This document shows positions 31,209-40,167 of a stretch of DNA of 64,000 bases, piece after piece. This DNA is from Bacillota bacterium (lineage in GTDB: Bacteria > Bacillota > UBA4882 > UBA8346). The position numbers and the translations under genes were made by a program. Numbering within the stretch: position 1 is the stretch's first letter; every line of letters begins with the position of its first letter. The stretch lies in NCBI GenBank assembly GCA_023392595.1, contig JAEVYU010000039.1, positions 1 through 64,000 on the forward strand. The letters run 5' to 3'. The notes beneath the pieces were generated by a model. The model saw only the letters and a list, made by a program, of their open reading frames with translations. It made no database searches and was not told the DNA's origin.

Positions 31209-32342
31209 ATGCGCTTTTATATTGGGTTTACCACGGTAATTGCATTGTATTTGGGATTTAACTATTATGTCGGTCTGCGCGGTAAACAATTATTTGTGGA
31301 CAAGCTCGGACTTTTTAATCCTTGGTTATATTGGATCTTATTCGGGTTGATAGTGGTTTCAAGTTTTCTGGGGATCATATCTTTCCAATCCCTGCCGGAT
31401 GGAATCAGAAAGGTCTTTTCTACCATAGGGTCCTATTGGGTTGCGGCATTGGTTTATTTTTTATTATTTGCCGCAGCTGCCGATTTAATTTGGGTCATAG
31501 CCGGGAGAATGCGTATTTTCAAAGCACTGGACAATAATCCGTTGATTTCTTCCGGTTTAGGTTTGTTGGTGATTTTTTTGGTGATTGGTTTACTGGTTTA
31601 TGGGACATTTCACGCCCGAAACATTAAAATCACCTCATACCCGGTTGATATCAAAAAATCTGCCGGCTCTTTAAAGCAGCTTCATGTCGCAATGATTTCC
31701 GACTTGCATTTAACCGATATATCGGACTTTCGAAGGCATCAAATCATTCGTAAGGTGAATGAACTTCACCCCGATCTGGTACTGATCGCGGGGGATATTG
31801 TACCCATTGAAAAGCAGCGGATTGCCGCTGAATTTCGTGATATCAAGAGCCGCTACGGAGTGTTTGCCTGTCTTGGCAATCATGATTATTACAATCAGGA
31901 TCTGAGTAAGCTGACGCAATGGTTAAGCCAAGCCGGAATTCAGGTTTTGAGGGATGAAAGTGTAAAATTGGCTGACAGTTTTTATTTAATCGGGCGGGAT
32001 GATAAGTCTTACGAAATGATTAGCGGCAGAAAACGCAAGAAAATTTCCGATTTGACAGCGAATCTTGATGAAAAACTTCCGCTTATTTTAATGGATCACC
32101 AGCCGGTTGATATAAAAGCGGCTCAAAATGCCGGAGTTGATTTACAATTATCCGGTCATACCCATAAAGGCCAATTTTTTCCCTTTGGTTTGATTACGCG
32201 GCGAGTTTTTCGGATTGATTATGGGTACTTAAAATTAGAGCCCATGCAAGTGATCGTCTCAAGCGGCGCCGGCACCTGGGGCCCGCCTGTCAGGATTGCC
32301 AGTTTATCGGAAGTGGTTGATATCCGGATTACTTTCCAATAA
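31209..32342 (+). CDS. Membrane-anchored metallophosphoesterase
   Basis: A 377-residue protein with four membrane helices (residues about 5-140) and a C-terminal calcineurin-like phosphoesterase domain on one side of the membrane. The metal-binding motifs are all present: SDLHL, GDIV, GNHDYY, MDHQP and GHTHKGQ. This is the YaeI/YkuE type, proposed to act on lipid-linked phosphates or other phosphoesters. The true substrate is unknown. AAAGGAG precedes ATG 31209. Intergenic hairpins follow before the liv operon. Confidence 0.9.
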   Translation: MRFYIGFTTVIALYLGFNYYVGLRGKQLFVDKLGLFNPWLYWILFGLIVVSSFLGIISFQSLPDGIRKVFSTIGSYWVAALVYFLLFAAAADLIWVIAGRMRIFKALDNNPLISSGLGLLVIFLVIGLLVYGTFHARNIKITSYPVDIKKSAGSLKQLHVAMISDLHLTDISDFRRHQIIRKVNELHPDLVLIAGDIVPIEKQRIAAEFRDIKSRYGVFACLGNHDYYNQDLSKLTQWLSQAGIQVLRDESVKLADSFYLIGRDDKSYEMISGRKRKKISDLTANLDEKLPLILMDHQPVDIKAAQNAGVDLQLSGHTHKGQFFPFGLITRRVFRIDYGYLKLEPMQVIVSSGAGTWGPPVRIASLSEVVDIRITFQ

Positions 32343-32658
32343 TGCTAAATTGCATCCTTCGTTTCTTCCATGACCAGGTATGATGCGAGCCGGGGCCCCG
32401 GGTTGATGAATGATTTTAATTTGATTCACCAGTGATAATCTTTTTCAAAATTTCACCCACGACAGCCCTCAAACGGGCTGTCATAAGAATCACTGAAAAT
32501 AAAACGAGCCGAAGGATCCACCCTAAACCGGTGAAGTTTTATTTTCAAAGAGTGAAAAAGGGATTTGCTGGTTTTATGAAGAATTTTTAGAGTTAATCTT
32601 TTTAATGCTCTCGTGGTTACCGGGAGGAAGTTGGTGAAAATGAATGGAGGAGATTTAT
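32343..32658 (+). other. Leader region of liv operon with two hairpins
   Basis: No gene. A perfect 8-bp hairpin (GACAGCCC 32461-32468 with GGGCTGTC 32475-32482) is followed by a perfect 12-bp inverted repeat TGAAAATAAAAC (32494-32505) with its complement at 32536-32547, which encloses a small CACC/GGTG stem. These could be a terminator for the upstream gene, an operator, or a leader RNA of the transporter operon. No known riboswitch was recognised. Confidence 0.45.
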
Positions 32659-33810
32659 TTGAAGTTTCAAAGATACGGAGTATTTTTCTTGATGTTGATG
32701 GTGGCAATCGGGACCTTTGTAACGGGCAACGCAGCTACTGAAACCGTAAAGATCGGGTTTTTAGGGGCTCTTACGGGGGATGTTGCCATGTACGGACAAC
32801 CAACATTAGTCGGAATGAAAATGGCTGCGGAAAAGGTGAATAAGGCCGGAGGAGTAAACGGTAAACATATAGAAATAGTAGAAGCGGATAATCGGGGCGA
32901 TAAACAAGAATGCGCTACCATTGTCCAGCGGTTTATCAGCCGGAACAAAGTCGCCGCCATCATCGGGGATCCTTGCACCGGGTTGACAAAAGTCGCCGCG
33001 CCCATCGCCGAACGTTCCAAAGTTATCTTGCTTTCAGCCGGCGCAACCGGACCGGGTGTGGTGGAACTTGGGAAATACATATTTAGAGATACTTTATTGG
33101 ATACGGTTGCAGTGCCTGCTTTGATTGATTATTTTTCCGAGAATTTCGGGTATAAAAAAATCGCCGTGATTACCTCAGACAATAACGATTACAGTGTTGG
33201 TTTAACCAAGGTCTTCAAAGACGCCATCAAGGGAAAAGCCATTACGGTTGTGACTGAAGAAAAAATTAAAGATGGCGATAAAGATTTCAGCGCACAAATT
33301 ACCAATATTAAAGCGAAGAATCCGGATATCATCTTCTTTTCCGGTTATTATACCGAAGGTTCCCTGATCATGAAGGAAGCCCGGAAGCAAGGAATGAAGC
33401 TCAACTTATTCGGCGGGGACGGTTTATATTCCCCCACACTAATTTCTTTGGGCGGCAGCGCAATTGAGGGAAGCATGGTTTATGTCGGTTTTTCTCCGGA
33501 ACAGCCAACTCCTGAGACGGCCAAATTTATTGAAACATTTAAAGCTTCCAACAATGGCAAATTACCCGGACTCTTTGAGACTCAAGGTTATGACGCAGTC
33601 ATTATCCTGGCTGAAGCGATGAAGAGAGCCAAAAGCAATGATCCAAAAGTATTCCGCGATCAAGTCGCCAAAACCAGTAATTTTAAAGGAGTATCCGGCA
33701 ATATTACTTTCCGGGCGGATCAAGAACCGGTAAAAAGTCCGGTTTATCTACTGGAAGTTAAAAAGGGACAGTTTGCCTTAAAAGCCAAAGTGTCTGTAAA
33801 AATCAACTAG
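32659..33810 (+). CDS. livK: Branched-chain amino acid ABC transporter, substrate-binding protein
   Basis: A 383-residue periplasmic-binding-protein type I receptor that captures leucine/isoleucine/valine or related substrates. Signal sequence at residues 1-22 (GVFFLMLMVAIGTFVTGNAA), then the family pattern VKIGFLGALTGDVAMYGQP, AAEKVNKAGGVNGKHIE and SAGATGPG. No lipobox Cys is visible, so in a diderm it is probably free in the periplasm. I start at TTG 32659, 8 bases after GGAGG; the ATG at 32644 overlaps that site. It is the first gene of a five-gene transporter operon with both permeases and both ATPases. Substrate specificity is not certain. Confidence 0.92.
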   Translation: MKFQRYGVFFLMLMVAIGTFVTGNAATETVKIGFLGALTGDVAMYGQPTLVGMKMAAEKVNKAGGVNGKHIEIVEADNRGDKQECATIVQRFISRNKVAAIIGDPCTGLTKVAAPIAERSKVILLSAGATGPGVVELGKYIFRDTLLDTVAVPALIDYFSENFGYKKIAVITSDNNDYSVGLTKVFKDAIKGKAITVVTEEKIKDGDKDFSAQITNIKAKNPDIIFFSGYYTEGSLIMKEARKQGMKLNLFGGDGLYSPTLISLGGSAIEGSMVYVGFSPEQPTPETAKFIETFKASNNGKLPGLFETQGYDAVIILAEAMKRAKSNDPKVFRDQVAKTSNFKGVSGNITFRADQEPVKSPVYLLEVKKGQFALKAKVSVKIN

Positions 33811-33820
33811 GGGGACCTTC

Positions 33821-34696
33821 ATGTTTTGGCAGCAGTTGGTAAACGGCCTGGCTTTGGGCAGTACTTATGCTTTAATCGCGCTAGGCTATACCATGGTCTA
33901 TGGAATTATTCAATTATTAAATTTCGCCCACGGTGAGATATACATGATGGGGGCCTTTGTAGCCATGTTACTGGTGGTGGTCTTCAAAGTGAATATTTTT
34001 TTGGCGATGATTTTAGCGATGGTCTGTTGTGGACTTTTAGGGGTGGTTATTGAGTTTATTGCTTACCGGCCGCTCCGGAAGTCCTCCAGACTTTCTGCTT
34101 TGATCTCGGCTATCGGAGTGTCCACATTCTTGTCAACCTTGGCTCTATTGGTGTTTGGCGCCGACGCCAAGGGATTTCCCGACAACGCTTTTCCGGTGAC
34201 TCAATTCCACTTCGGATCGGTCGATTTCTCATCCCTGCAGCTGCTAATCTTCGGAGTATCGGCAGCATTAATGATCACCTTAGAATTTATCGTCCAAAAA
34301 ACTAAAATCGGTAAAGCAATGAGGGCTACATCCCAAGATTATAATACCGCCGCCCTCATGGGAGTCAACATTAATTTAGTGATTGCATTCACTTTCGCAA
34401 TCGGCTCATCTTTAGCGGCGGCAGGCGGTGTGCTGGTGGGGATTTATTTTAACGCTGTTTCTTTTAATATGGGCCTAATGGCTGGATTAAAAGCTTTTGC
34501 CGCTGCCGTATTAGGTGGAATTGGTTCAATCCGCGGCGCGATGCTCGGCGGGTTGTTTTTGGGCGTGATCGAAGTTTTTGGAGTCGCTTTAGGTTATTCC
34601 TCCTATCGTGATGCAATTGCTTTCGCGATTTTGATCATCTTTTTGCTTTTTAGGCCCACCGGATTACTCGGACAAAAGATCCAGAAGAAGGTATAG
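33821..34696 (+). CDS. livH: Branched-chain amino acid ABC transporter permease LivH
   Basis: A 291-residue inner-membrane permease with about eight helices. Family segments GLALGSTYALIALGYTMVYG, LNFAHGEIYMMGAF, FAAAVLGGIGSIRGAMLGG and RPTGLLGQ are present. GGGG precedes ATG 33821, 10 bases after the binding-protein gene. It pairs with LivM to form the translocation pore. Confidence 0.95.
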   Translation: MFWQQLVNGLALGSTYALIALGYTMVYGIIQLLNFAHGEIYMMGAFVAMLLVVVFKVNIFLAMILAMVCCGLLGVVIEFIAYRPLRKSSRLSALISAIGVSTFLSTLALLVFGADAKGFPDNAFPVTQFHFGSVDFSSLQLLIFGVSAALMITLEFIVQKTKIGKAMRATSQDYNTAALMGVNINLVIAFTFAIGSSLAAAGGVLVGIYFNAVSFNMGLMAGLKAFAAAVLGGIGSIRGAMLGGLFLGVIEVFGVALGYSSYRDAIAFAILIIFLLFRPTGLLGQKIQKKV

Positions 34697-34704
34697 GTAA
34701 ATTA

Positions 34705-35631
34705 ATGGCTGAAATTTTACAACAAGCTGTTTCAACGGTTGATCCGTATATATTGCAAATACTGATTAACATTTGTATTGCAATTATTCTGGCATTGGGC
34801 CTGAACCTGATAACCGGGCTAACCGGGCAATTATCATTGGGACATGCCGCTTTTATGAGTATCGGCGCATTTACCGGTGGGATATTGACGATAAAATTTG
34901 GATTACCTTTTTGCTTTGATATTTTGGCTGCCGGAATTTTTGCCGCTTTAGCCGGAATCATCATCGGATTCCCCACACTCAGACTATCCGGAGATTATTT
35001 AGCCATTGCAACGCTTGGTTTTGCTGAAATCATCAAAGTGGTTTTTTTAAATCTGGACATTACCAACCGGGCGTTGGGACTGTCCGTGCCTCCGCCCAAT
35101 AGTAATATTCCTTTAGAGATCTATGTTTTGATCGTGGCCGTTTTATCAATCGCGATGATGGCTTTGATTCATCATTCCAGATTTGGAAGAGCCTTAAAAG
35201 CAATCCGCGAGGATGAAATCGCCGCAGAATCCATGGGTATTAATGCTACAGGATATAAAATCGCCGCTTTTTCGGTAGGCGCATTTTTCGCCGGTATCGG
35301 CGGATGTTTATATGCTCACTTTATTGCTTATATTAACCCATCGGACTTTGGGTTTTCAAAATCGATCGATATATTAAACATGGTAGTCCTGGGAGGACTA
35401 GGAAGCATACCGGGTACGATTATTGGATCCGCTTTACTGACAACGGCTCCGGAATTTTTGGGATTTATGTCAAGATACCGGATGCTGGTCTATGGCGCCA
35501 TGTTGGTTTTTTTGATGATCTTTCGGCCTAACGGCTTACTTGGCGGGGTTAGCTTTCGGACGTTGATTTTGAAACTAATCACGAAAAAAACTGCTTTTCC
35601 TGGTAACGCAGTTACAATACGAAAGAAGTAG
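34705..35631 (+). CDS. livM: Branched-chain amino acid ABC transporter permease LivM
   Basis: A 308-residue membrane protein, partner of LivH. Signature segments are LGLNLITGLTGQLSLGHAAF, LRLSGDYLAIATLGFAEI, LKAIREDEIAAESMGIN and VVLGGLGSIPGTIIG, with the end motif RPNGLLGG. It lies 8 bases after livH, in the middle of the operon. The C-terminal tail after the last helix is basic (KLITKKTAFPG). Confidence 0.95.
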   Translation: MAEILQQAVSTVDPYILQILINICIAIILALGLNLITGLTGQLSLGHAAFMSIGAFTGGILTIKFGLPFCFDILAAGIFAALAGIIIGFPTLRLSGDYLAIATLGFAEIIKVVFLNLDITNRALGLSVPPPNSNIPLEIYVLIVAVLSIAMMALIHHSRFGRALKAIREDEIAAESMGINATGYKIAAFSVGAFFAGIGGCLYAHFIAYINPSDFGFSKSIDILNMVVLGGLGSIPGTIIGSALLTTAPEFLGFMSRYRMLVYGAMLVFLMIFRPNGLLGGVSFRTLILKLITKKTAFPGNAVTIRKK

Positions 35632-35643
35632 GGGTTATTAAAA

Positions 35644-36414
35644 GTGACAATATTAACGCTTGATGATGTTACAATTCGTTTTGGCGGTTTGGTAGCCGTT
35701 AACAAAGTGAATTTGCAAATTCATTCCGGGGAAATTTTGGCTTTAATCGGCCCTAACGGCGCGGGTAAAAGTACGATTTTTAATCTAATCACCGGAATTT
35801 ATAAAGCCACCGAGGGAAGAATTTATTTTAAGAATAAGGATATCAGCGGCAAAAAGTCATATCATATTGCCGGATTAGGCATCGCTCGAACGTTTCAAAC
35901 CATTCACCTCTTTAATGAGCTGAGTGTACTGGAGAATGTTTTGATTGGCGCCCATAATCAAGGGAAAATGGGGTTAGGTGGCGCCTTATTGGGCTTTACA
36001 CCCTGGGTGCGCCGTGAAGAAAAAAATTTATTCCGTTTCGCGATGGAATGCCTGGAAATGGTGAATTTAGCTGAAAAGCAGCAAGAAATGGCCAAAAATC
36101 TTTCTTATGGAGAACAAAGACGTTTGGAAATCGCACGGGCCTTGGCGCTGAAGCCGGCTTTATTATTGTTGGACGAGCCGGCAGCCGGAATGAATCCCAA
36201 CGAAAAGAAGGAATTAATGCAGTTTATTAAGGATATACGCGCCAAAGGCAATACGATTTTTCTGGTTGAACATGATATGAAGTTTGTTATGGGGATTTCC
36301 GACCGCGTCGTAGTGCTCGATTACGGCTCAAAAATTGCCGAGGGCACACCGGATGATGTACGGAAAGACCAGCGAGTGATTGAGGCTTATCTTGGAAAGG
36401 GTGCTCTTCATTGA
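35644..36414 (+). CDS. livG: Branched-chain amino acid ABC transporter ATP-binding protein LivG
   Basis: A 256-residue ABC ATPase. Walker A is GPNGAGKST, the signature is LSYGEQRRLEIARAL, and Walker B is LLLLDEPAAGMN with the switch His in LVEHDMKFV. The GTG start at 35644 is 12 bases after livM. The C-terminal IAEGTPDDVRKDQRVIEAYLG is typical of LivG. Its TGA overlaps the ATG of livF. Confidence 0.95.
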   Translation: MTILTLDDVTIRFGGLVAVNKVNLQIHSGEILALIGPNGAGKSTIFNLITGIYKATEGRIYFKNKDISGKKSYHIAGLGIARTFQTIHLFNELSVLENVLIGAHNQGKMGLGGALLGFTPWVRREEKNLFRFAMECLEMVNLAEKQQEMAKNLSYGEQRRLEIARALALKPALLLLDEPAAGMNPNEKKELMQFIKDIRAKGNTIFLVEHDMKFVMGISDRVVVLDYGSKIAEGTPDDVRKDQRVIEAYLGKGALH

Positions 36415-37121
36415 TGCTTGAGGTAAAAAATTTATTCGTAAATTACGGTGCGATTCGGGCCTTATCCGATATTTCCTTTGATGTGGAGGAGGGTGAAATT
36501 GTAGCCCTGATAGGAGCCAATGGGGCTGGAAAGACTACAACCCTCAACACCATCTCGGGATTATTGCCTGTATTAAAGGGGCAAATTTTTTTTAAAGGCG
36601 TGGATATCACCAAAGCTCCTCCCCACAGGATTGTTCATTTTGGTATATCCCATGTGCCGGAGGGACGGCGGGTTTTCCCAAGGATGAGTGTGATTGAAAA
36701 TTTAGAAATGGGCGCTTTTACCCGTAACGATCGAGTCGGCATCCGTACCAGTATGGAAGAAATATTTCGTCTTTTTCCAAGACTGGATGAACGCAAGGAA
36801 CAAATGGCGGCGACTTTAAGCGGTGGAGAACAGCAAATGCTGGCAATGGGAAGGGCTTTGATGGCTAAACCTTTATTGATGCTTCTGGATGAACCCTCAA
36901 TGGGGCTGGCCCCGATGCTGGTGACTGAAATTTTTAAAATTATTGACGATATCAACCGTTTAGGAACTACGATTTTACTGGTGGAACAAAACGCCAATAT
37001 TGCTTTATCCATTGCCAACTGGGCTTTTGTAATGGAAACAGGAAATATCACCCTTCAGGGCAACGCCAAGGAATTGGCCGTTAATCCGGCAATCCGTAAA
37101 GCCTACTTGGGGGAAGAATGA
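36414..37121 (+). CDS. livF: Branched-chain amino acid ABC transporter ATP-binding protein LivF
   Basis: A 235-residue ABC ATPase, second of the pair powering the importer. Walker A is GANGAGKTT, the signature is LSGGEQQMLAMGRALM, and Walker B is LLMLLDEPSMGLAP. It starts at ATG 36414, overlapping the livG stop by one base. It is the last gene of the operon; a hairpin follows at 37141-37160. Confidence 0.95.
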   Translation: MLEVKNLFVNYGAIRALSDISFDVEEGEIVALIGANGAGKTTTLNTISGLLPVLKGQIFFKGVDITKAPPHRIVHFGISHVPEGRRVFPRMSVIENLEMGAFTRNDRVGIRTSMEEIFRLFPRLDERKEQMAATLSGGEQQMLAMGRALMAKPLLMLLDEPSMGLAPMLVTEIFKIIDDINRLGTTILLVEQNANIALSIANWAFVMETGNITLQGNAKELAVNPAIRKAYLGEE

Positions 37122-37126
37122 AATCC

Positions 37127-37160
37127 CCCAAAAAAATAAACGGCGTTTATAAAAACGCCG
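37127..37160. terminator. Hairpin terminator between convergent liv operon and small gene
   Basis: CGGCGTTT-ATAA-AAACGCCG (37141-37160). On the minus strand the stem is followed by TTTATTTTTTT, a good terminator for the small gene at 37187. On the plus strand the T run is missing, so service to livF is uncertain. Confidence 0.65.
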
Positions 37161-37186
37161 CTTAGAAAAATCAATTTAACGAGCTT

Positions 37187-37357
37187 TTAGGGTCGGACAG
37201 GGGCTTCATTTTTGGTCCAGGCTACCATATAAAAGGTTTGATCATTCATTTTATAAGTATCAATGAGCAACCATCCTAATGCCACGTATTTATTAGCTTC
37301 TTCCTGAGATTTGGTCTCAACCGTTTCTTTAATGTCTTCCGCTTTAAGATCAGGCAC
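37187..37357 (-). CDS. Small hypothetical protein, paralogue A
   Basis: A 56-residue protein, starting at GTG 37357 behind AAAGGATG. It is very similar to the 55-residue protein at 38063-38230: PDLKAEDIKETVETKSQEEA against PDIKPEDIKETTEAPSQEEA, and IDTYKMNDQTFYMVAWTKN against IDTYKMNDNTFYVLAWAKD. The pattern suggests an N-terminal helix then a beta-hairpin. Both copies lie on the minus strand on either side of a phage-type domain gene. The family is not recognised. The shared ribosome-binding and coding sequence shows that both are real genes from one duplication. Confidence 0.7.
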   Translation of the reverse strand: MPDLKAEDIKETVETKSQEEANKYVALGWLLIDTYKMNDQTFYMVAWTKNEAPVRP

Positions 37358-37516
37358 GATGTCACATCCTTTCATAGATAGCTGATAAACCCAAATGATT
37401 ACTTCCGATACATCCATTGTGTTTAATGCATTTTTAATATTTTAAGAAAGCGGGTCACAATAAACACAATTTAATCATAAACAATAATTTTTAAAATGTC
37501 AATCCAATGAATTATA

Positions 37517-37546
37517 TTTACTTTGCCATCTGGAGAGATATATAAT
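37517..37546 (+). promoter_or_regulatory. Promoter for phage-type domain gene
   Basis: TTTACT (37517-37522), an 18-bp spacer and TATAAT (37541-37546), 30 bases before ATG 37576. The -10 is consensus. Confidence 0.5.
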
Positions 37547-37575
37547 AAATAAATGAAGATCAAGGGAGGTTCCTT

Positions 37576-38034
37576 ATGACAACCGAAGAAATACTAAAAT
37601 TACAACCCAGTGCCGAATTGGATGCGTGTGTGGCGGAGATTGTCTATAAATATTCCGTCATTTGGCTTAATACCGGACTAGGCTTTTATCCGTTTATTTG
37701 GGAAAAGGAAGCCGAAAAAAAGTCCAGCCGGTATAATCAACTGGTCGGAGGCCATTGGATTACGGGTGTGGCACGGAACGGGGAAGCGATAGAAATTTAT
37801 GGAACCATCGTCCCTAAATATTCGGAATCCGTCGATAATGCCTGGGAAATTGAAAAGGAAATGAATTCCAGAGAATGGAAGATTCATCTTCATCGGTTCG
37901 GGGAAGGGTTTAATTGTTATTTTCATCACCCGGCGAAAATGAAAACAACCGCATGTAGTTATTCGACCAATATTGCCGGGGCCATCAGCAAAGCCTCTCT
38001 TTTAGCGGCCCTGGAAATATATGCTCAAACTTAA
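37576..38034 (+). CDS. Phage ABA-sandwich (BC1872-like) domain protein
   Basis: A 152-residue protein. It resembles the BC1872 / phage ABA sandwich domain family: an N-terminal ELDACVAEIVYKY, a central YSESVDNAWEIEKEMNSREW followed by paired strands (IHLHRFGEGFNCYFHHP), and a final TNIAGAISKASLLAALEI. Such proteins occur in prophages and in Bacillota chromosomes; their function is not known. GGGAGG precedes ATG 37576, and a promoter is present. It is flanked on both sides by minus-strand copies of a 55-residue protein, so the trio may be a small mobile or phage-derived cassette. No other phage genes are visible. Confidence 0.7.
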   Translation: MTTEEILKLQPSAELDACVAEIVYKYSVIWLNTGLGFYPFIWEKEAEKKSSRYNQLVGGHWITGVARNGEAIEIYGTIVPKYSESVDNAWEIEKEMNSREWKIHLHRFGEGFNCYFHHPAKMKTTACSYSTNIAGAISKASLLAALEIYAQT

Positions 38035-38062
38035 GCGGTTGTTGTTTTTTTATTATCTGGAA

Positions 38063-38230
38063 TTAGCGGGCCGGAGCGCCATCCTTGGCCCAAGCCAATA
38101 CATAAAATGTATTATCATTCATTTTATAGGTATCGATGATAACCCAACCTAATCCTTCTAATCTCTTCGCTTCTTCTTGTGATGGGGCTTCAGTTGTTTC
38201 TTTAATATCTTCAGGTTTGATATCAGGCAT
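38063..38230 (-). CDS. Small hypothetical protein, paralogue B
   Basis: A 55-residue paralogue of the protein at 37187-37357, sharing roughly two thirds of its residues by eye, including EEAKRLEGLGWVIIDTYKMN. The start is ATG 38230 behind AAAGGATGG; a longer frame to 38248 adds six residues that overlap this site. It converges with the phage-type domain gene, ending 29 bases from it. Its function is unknown. The N-terminal DIKPEDIKETTEAPSQEEA is strongly acidic. Confidence 0.7.
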   Translation of the reverse strand: MPDIKPEDIKETTEAPSQEEAKRLEGLGWVIIDTYKMNDNTFYVLAWAKDGAPAR

Positions 38231-38657
38231 TTCATTCCATCCTTTCAATTTTCAGTTTAATTTATTAATTCAACAAGATTGGGATAAATTCCTACTAATT
38301 TTTGAAGGAAAAAAAGTTTTACATATAATCATCTATATTCAGTTGAAAATAGATTTTTTTTGCGCTCCAAGAACCTTACGAGCGGATGTGAATGGAAGCA
38401 AATGTCATTGCCGAAAAATTTAGTGTCTTCGGCAGAGAGTCCGGAACTAAAAACGGAGGAATGTTAATATAATGTAATGTAGAAGGGAATGCAGAGTAAA
38501 TTATTTTATCAACATGTAATAAATGCCTTTGTTGAAAATGGTTTCTTGAAAATTTGTAAACAGTATGTCGACATTTATTACATGAATCCGGGACGTAGGG
38601 GTGAGGTGAAATTACAAAGTGTTCAATTTAATCAAGAGGAAAAAAGGAGGGAAAAGC
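38231..38657 (+). promoter_or_regulatory. glnA upstream region with perfect inverted repeat
   Basis: About 430 bases without a credible gene. A perfect 13-bp inverted repeat, CATGTAATAAATG (38513-38525) and its complement (38572-38584), flanks 46 bases. A 7-bp hairpin TGCCGAA/TTCGGCA lies at 38409-38434, and a TATAAT at 38468-38473. The inverted repeat, 74 bases before the glnA start, is a candidate nitrogen-control site, but I see no exact GlnR/TnrA box (TGTNA-N7-TNACA). Confidence 0.45.
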
Positions 38658-40112
38658 ATGGCTATTCAAGTGAATCAAGGAGAAATCGATCAAGTCATTC
38701 AGATCATCCAAGAAAACAACATCGCGATCATTGATCTCAAATTTACCGATCTGCCCGGTCTATGGCAACATTTTTCGATACCGGCGCAAGAACTCCATGA
38801 AGCGGGTGAGCCTCCCAAAAGTATCTGGTCGGAGGGTATTGGTTTTGATGGCTCATCAATACGGGGATTTCAGAAGATTCAAGAGTCCGATATGAATTTG
38901 TATTTGGATGCAACCACCGCCATAGTCGATCCAGCCTGTGAAATTCCAACTCTCAGTATTTTATGCGATATTTATGACCCGATCTCTAGGAAGCCCTACA
39001 CGCGCGATCCGCGCTATGTCGCCAAGAAGGCTGCAGCCTATCTGAAAAGTACCGGTATTGCCGACGAGAGTTATTGGGGACCTGAACTTGAATTTTTTAT
39101 TTTCGATGATATCCGTTTTGATCAGAACCAAAGTTCCGGTTATTACTTCATTGATTCGATTGAAGGCATTTGGAATTCCGGAAAAAACGAAGAACCGAAT
39201 CTCGGCTTTAAACCAAGAAATAAGGAAGGGTATTTCCCAGTCCCGCCCCATGATTCTTTGCAGGATTTGCGCAGTAAAATTGTGCTGGCTATGCTTAAAG
39301 CAGGCATTCCCATAGAGGTCCATCATCATGAAGTGGCAACCGCCGGACAGTGTGAGATCGATATGCGATACGGCGCTCTTGTTAAAACGGCTGATAACTG
39401 TTTGTTGTATAAGTATATCGTTAAGAACATTGCCAAACAGAATCATATGACTGCAACGTTCATGCCAAAACCCCTTTTTGGAGACAATGGTTCCGGCATG
39501 CACACGCATCAATCGTTATGGAAAAACGGTCAGAACATTTTTTATGATCCCAAAGGTTATGCTTTATTATCTGAAACAGCCCAATATTATATCGGAGGCC
39601 TTTTAAAGCATGCCAATGCATTAATGGCGTTTTGCGCTCCGACTGTAAATTCTTATAAGCGTTTGGTTCCCGGTTTTGAGGCTCCCGTCAATTTGGCGTA
39701 CTCGCAACGTAACCGTTCCGCTGCAGTCCGTATCCCGATGTATACCGAAAATCCAAAATCCAAGCGAATTGAATTTCGGCCCCCCGATCCGACAGCCAAT
39801 CAATACCTGGCGTTTGCGGCGATGTTAATGGCGGGGTTGGATGGCATCGAAAACAAATTAGACCCGGGTGCTCCCCTGGATAAGAATATCTATGAATTGG
39901 CTCCGGACGAAGCGGCTAAAGTACAAACCGTACCCGGCTCTTTGGATGCCTCTTTGGACGCTCTGGAAGAAGATCATGGTTTTCTTCTGAAAGGCGACGT
40001 CTTCACCAAGGATGTGATAGATGTTTGGCTTCGATATAAACGGGAAAACGAAATTGATCCAATACGTTTACGCCCGCATCCTTATGAATTCTATTTATAT
40101 TACGATATCTAA
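38658..40112 (+). CDS. glnA: Glutamine synthetase, type I
   Basis: Forms glutamine from glutamate, ammonia and ATP. A 484-residue GSI subunit of a dodecamer. Signature segments are FDGSSIRGFQKIQESDM, GPELEFFIFD, HHHEVATAGQCEIDMRYG, KPLFGDNGSGMHTHQSLW and NRSAAVRIP. The region KNIYELAPDEAAKVQTVPGS corresponds to the adenylylation-site loop of GSI-beta enzymes and keeps the Tyr, so covalent control is possible. Length is above that of GSI-alpha forms (about 444). The start is ATG 38658 behind AAGGAGG; upstream residues from 38619 overlap it. A second, type III synthetase gene follows. No glnR, glnB or amt gene is adjacent. Confidence 0.95.
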   Translation: MAIQVNQGEIDQVIQIIQENNIAIIDLKFTDLPGLWQHFSIPAQELHEAGEPPKSIWSEGIGFDGSSIRGFQKIQESDMNLYLDATTAIVDPACEIPTLSILCDIYDPISRKPYTRDPRYVAKKAAAYLKSTGIADESYWGPELEFFIFDDIRFDQNQSSGYYFIDSIEGIWNSGKNEEPNLGFKPRNKEGYFPVPPHDSLQDLRSKIVLAMLKAGIPIEVHHHEVATAGQCEIDMRYGALVKTADNCLLYKYIVKNIAKQNHMTATFMPKPLFGDNGSGMHTHQSLWKNGQNIFYDPKGYALLSETAQYYIGGLLKHANALMAFCAPTVNSYKRLVPGFEAPVNLAYSQRNRSAAVRIPMYTENPKSKRIEFRPPDPTANQYLAFAAMLMAGLDGIENKLDPGAPLDKNIYELAPDEAAKVQTVPGSLDASLDALEEDHGFLLKGDVFTKDVIDVWLRYKRENEIDPIRLRPHPYEFYLYYDI

Positions 40113-40133
40113 ACAAATCATTTGAAACTTGGG

Positions 40134-40167
40134 AAAATGCACCTTTCAAAAGGTGTATTTTATTTTG
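40134..40167 (+). terminator. Terminator of glnA
   Basis: AAAATGCACCTT pairs with AAGGTGTATTTT (one G-U), ending in TTTTATTTT. It separates the type I and type III synthetase genes. Confidence 0.8.

Noticed and set aside
38513..38584. GlnR/TnrA operator
   Set aside because: No match to TGTNA-N7-TNACA; only a generic inverted repeat is visible.
38489..38734. 81-codon frame upstream of glnA
   Set aside because: Overlaps the inverted repeat and the glnA start; no family features.
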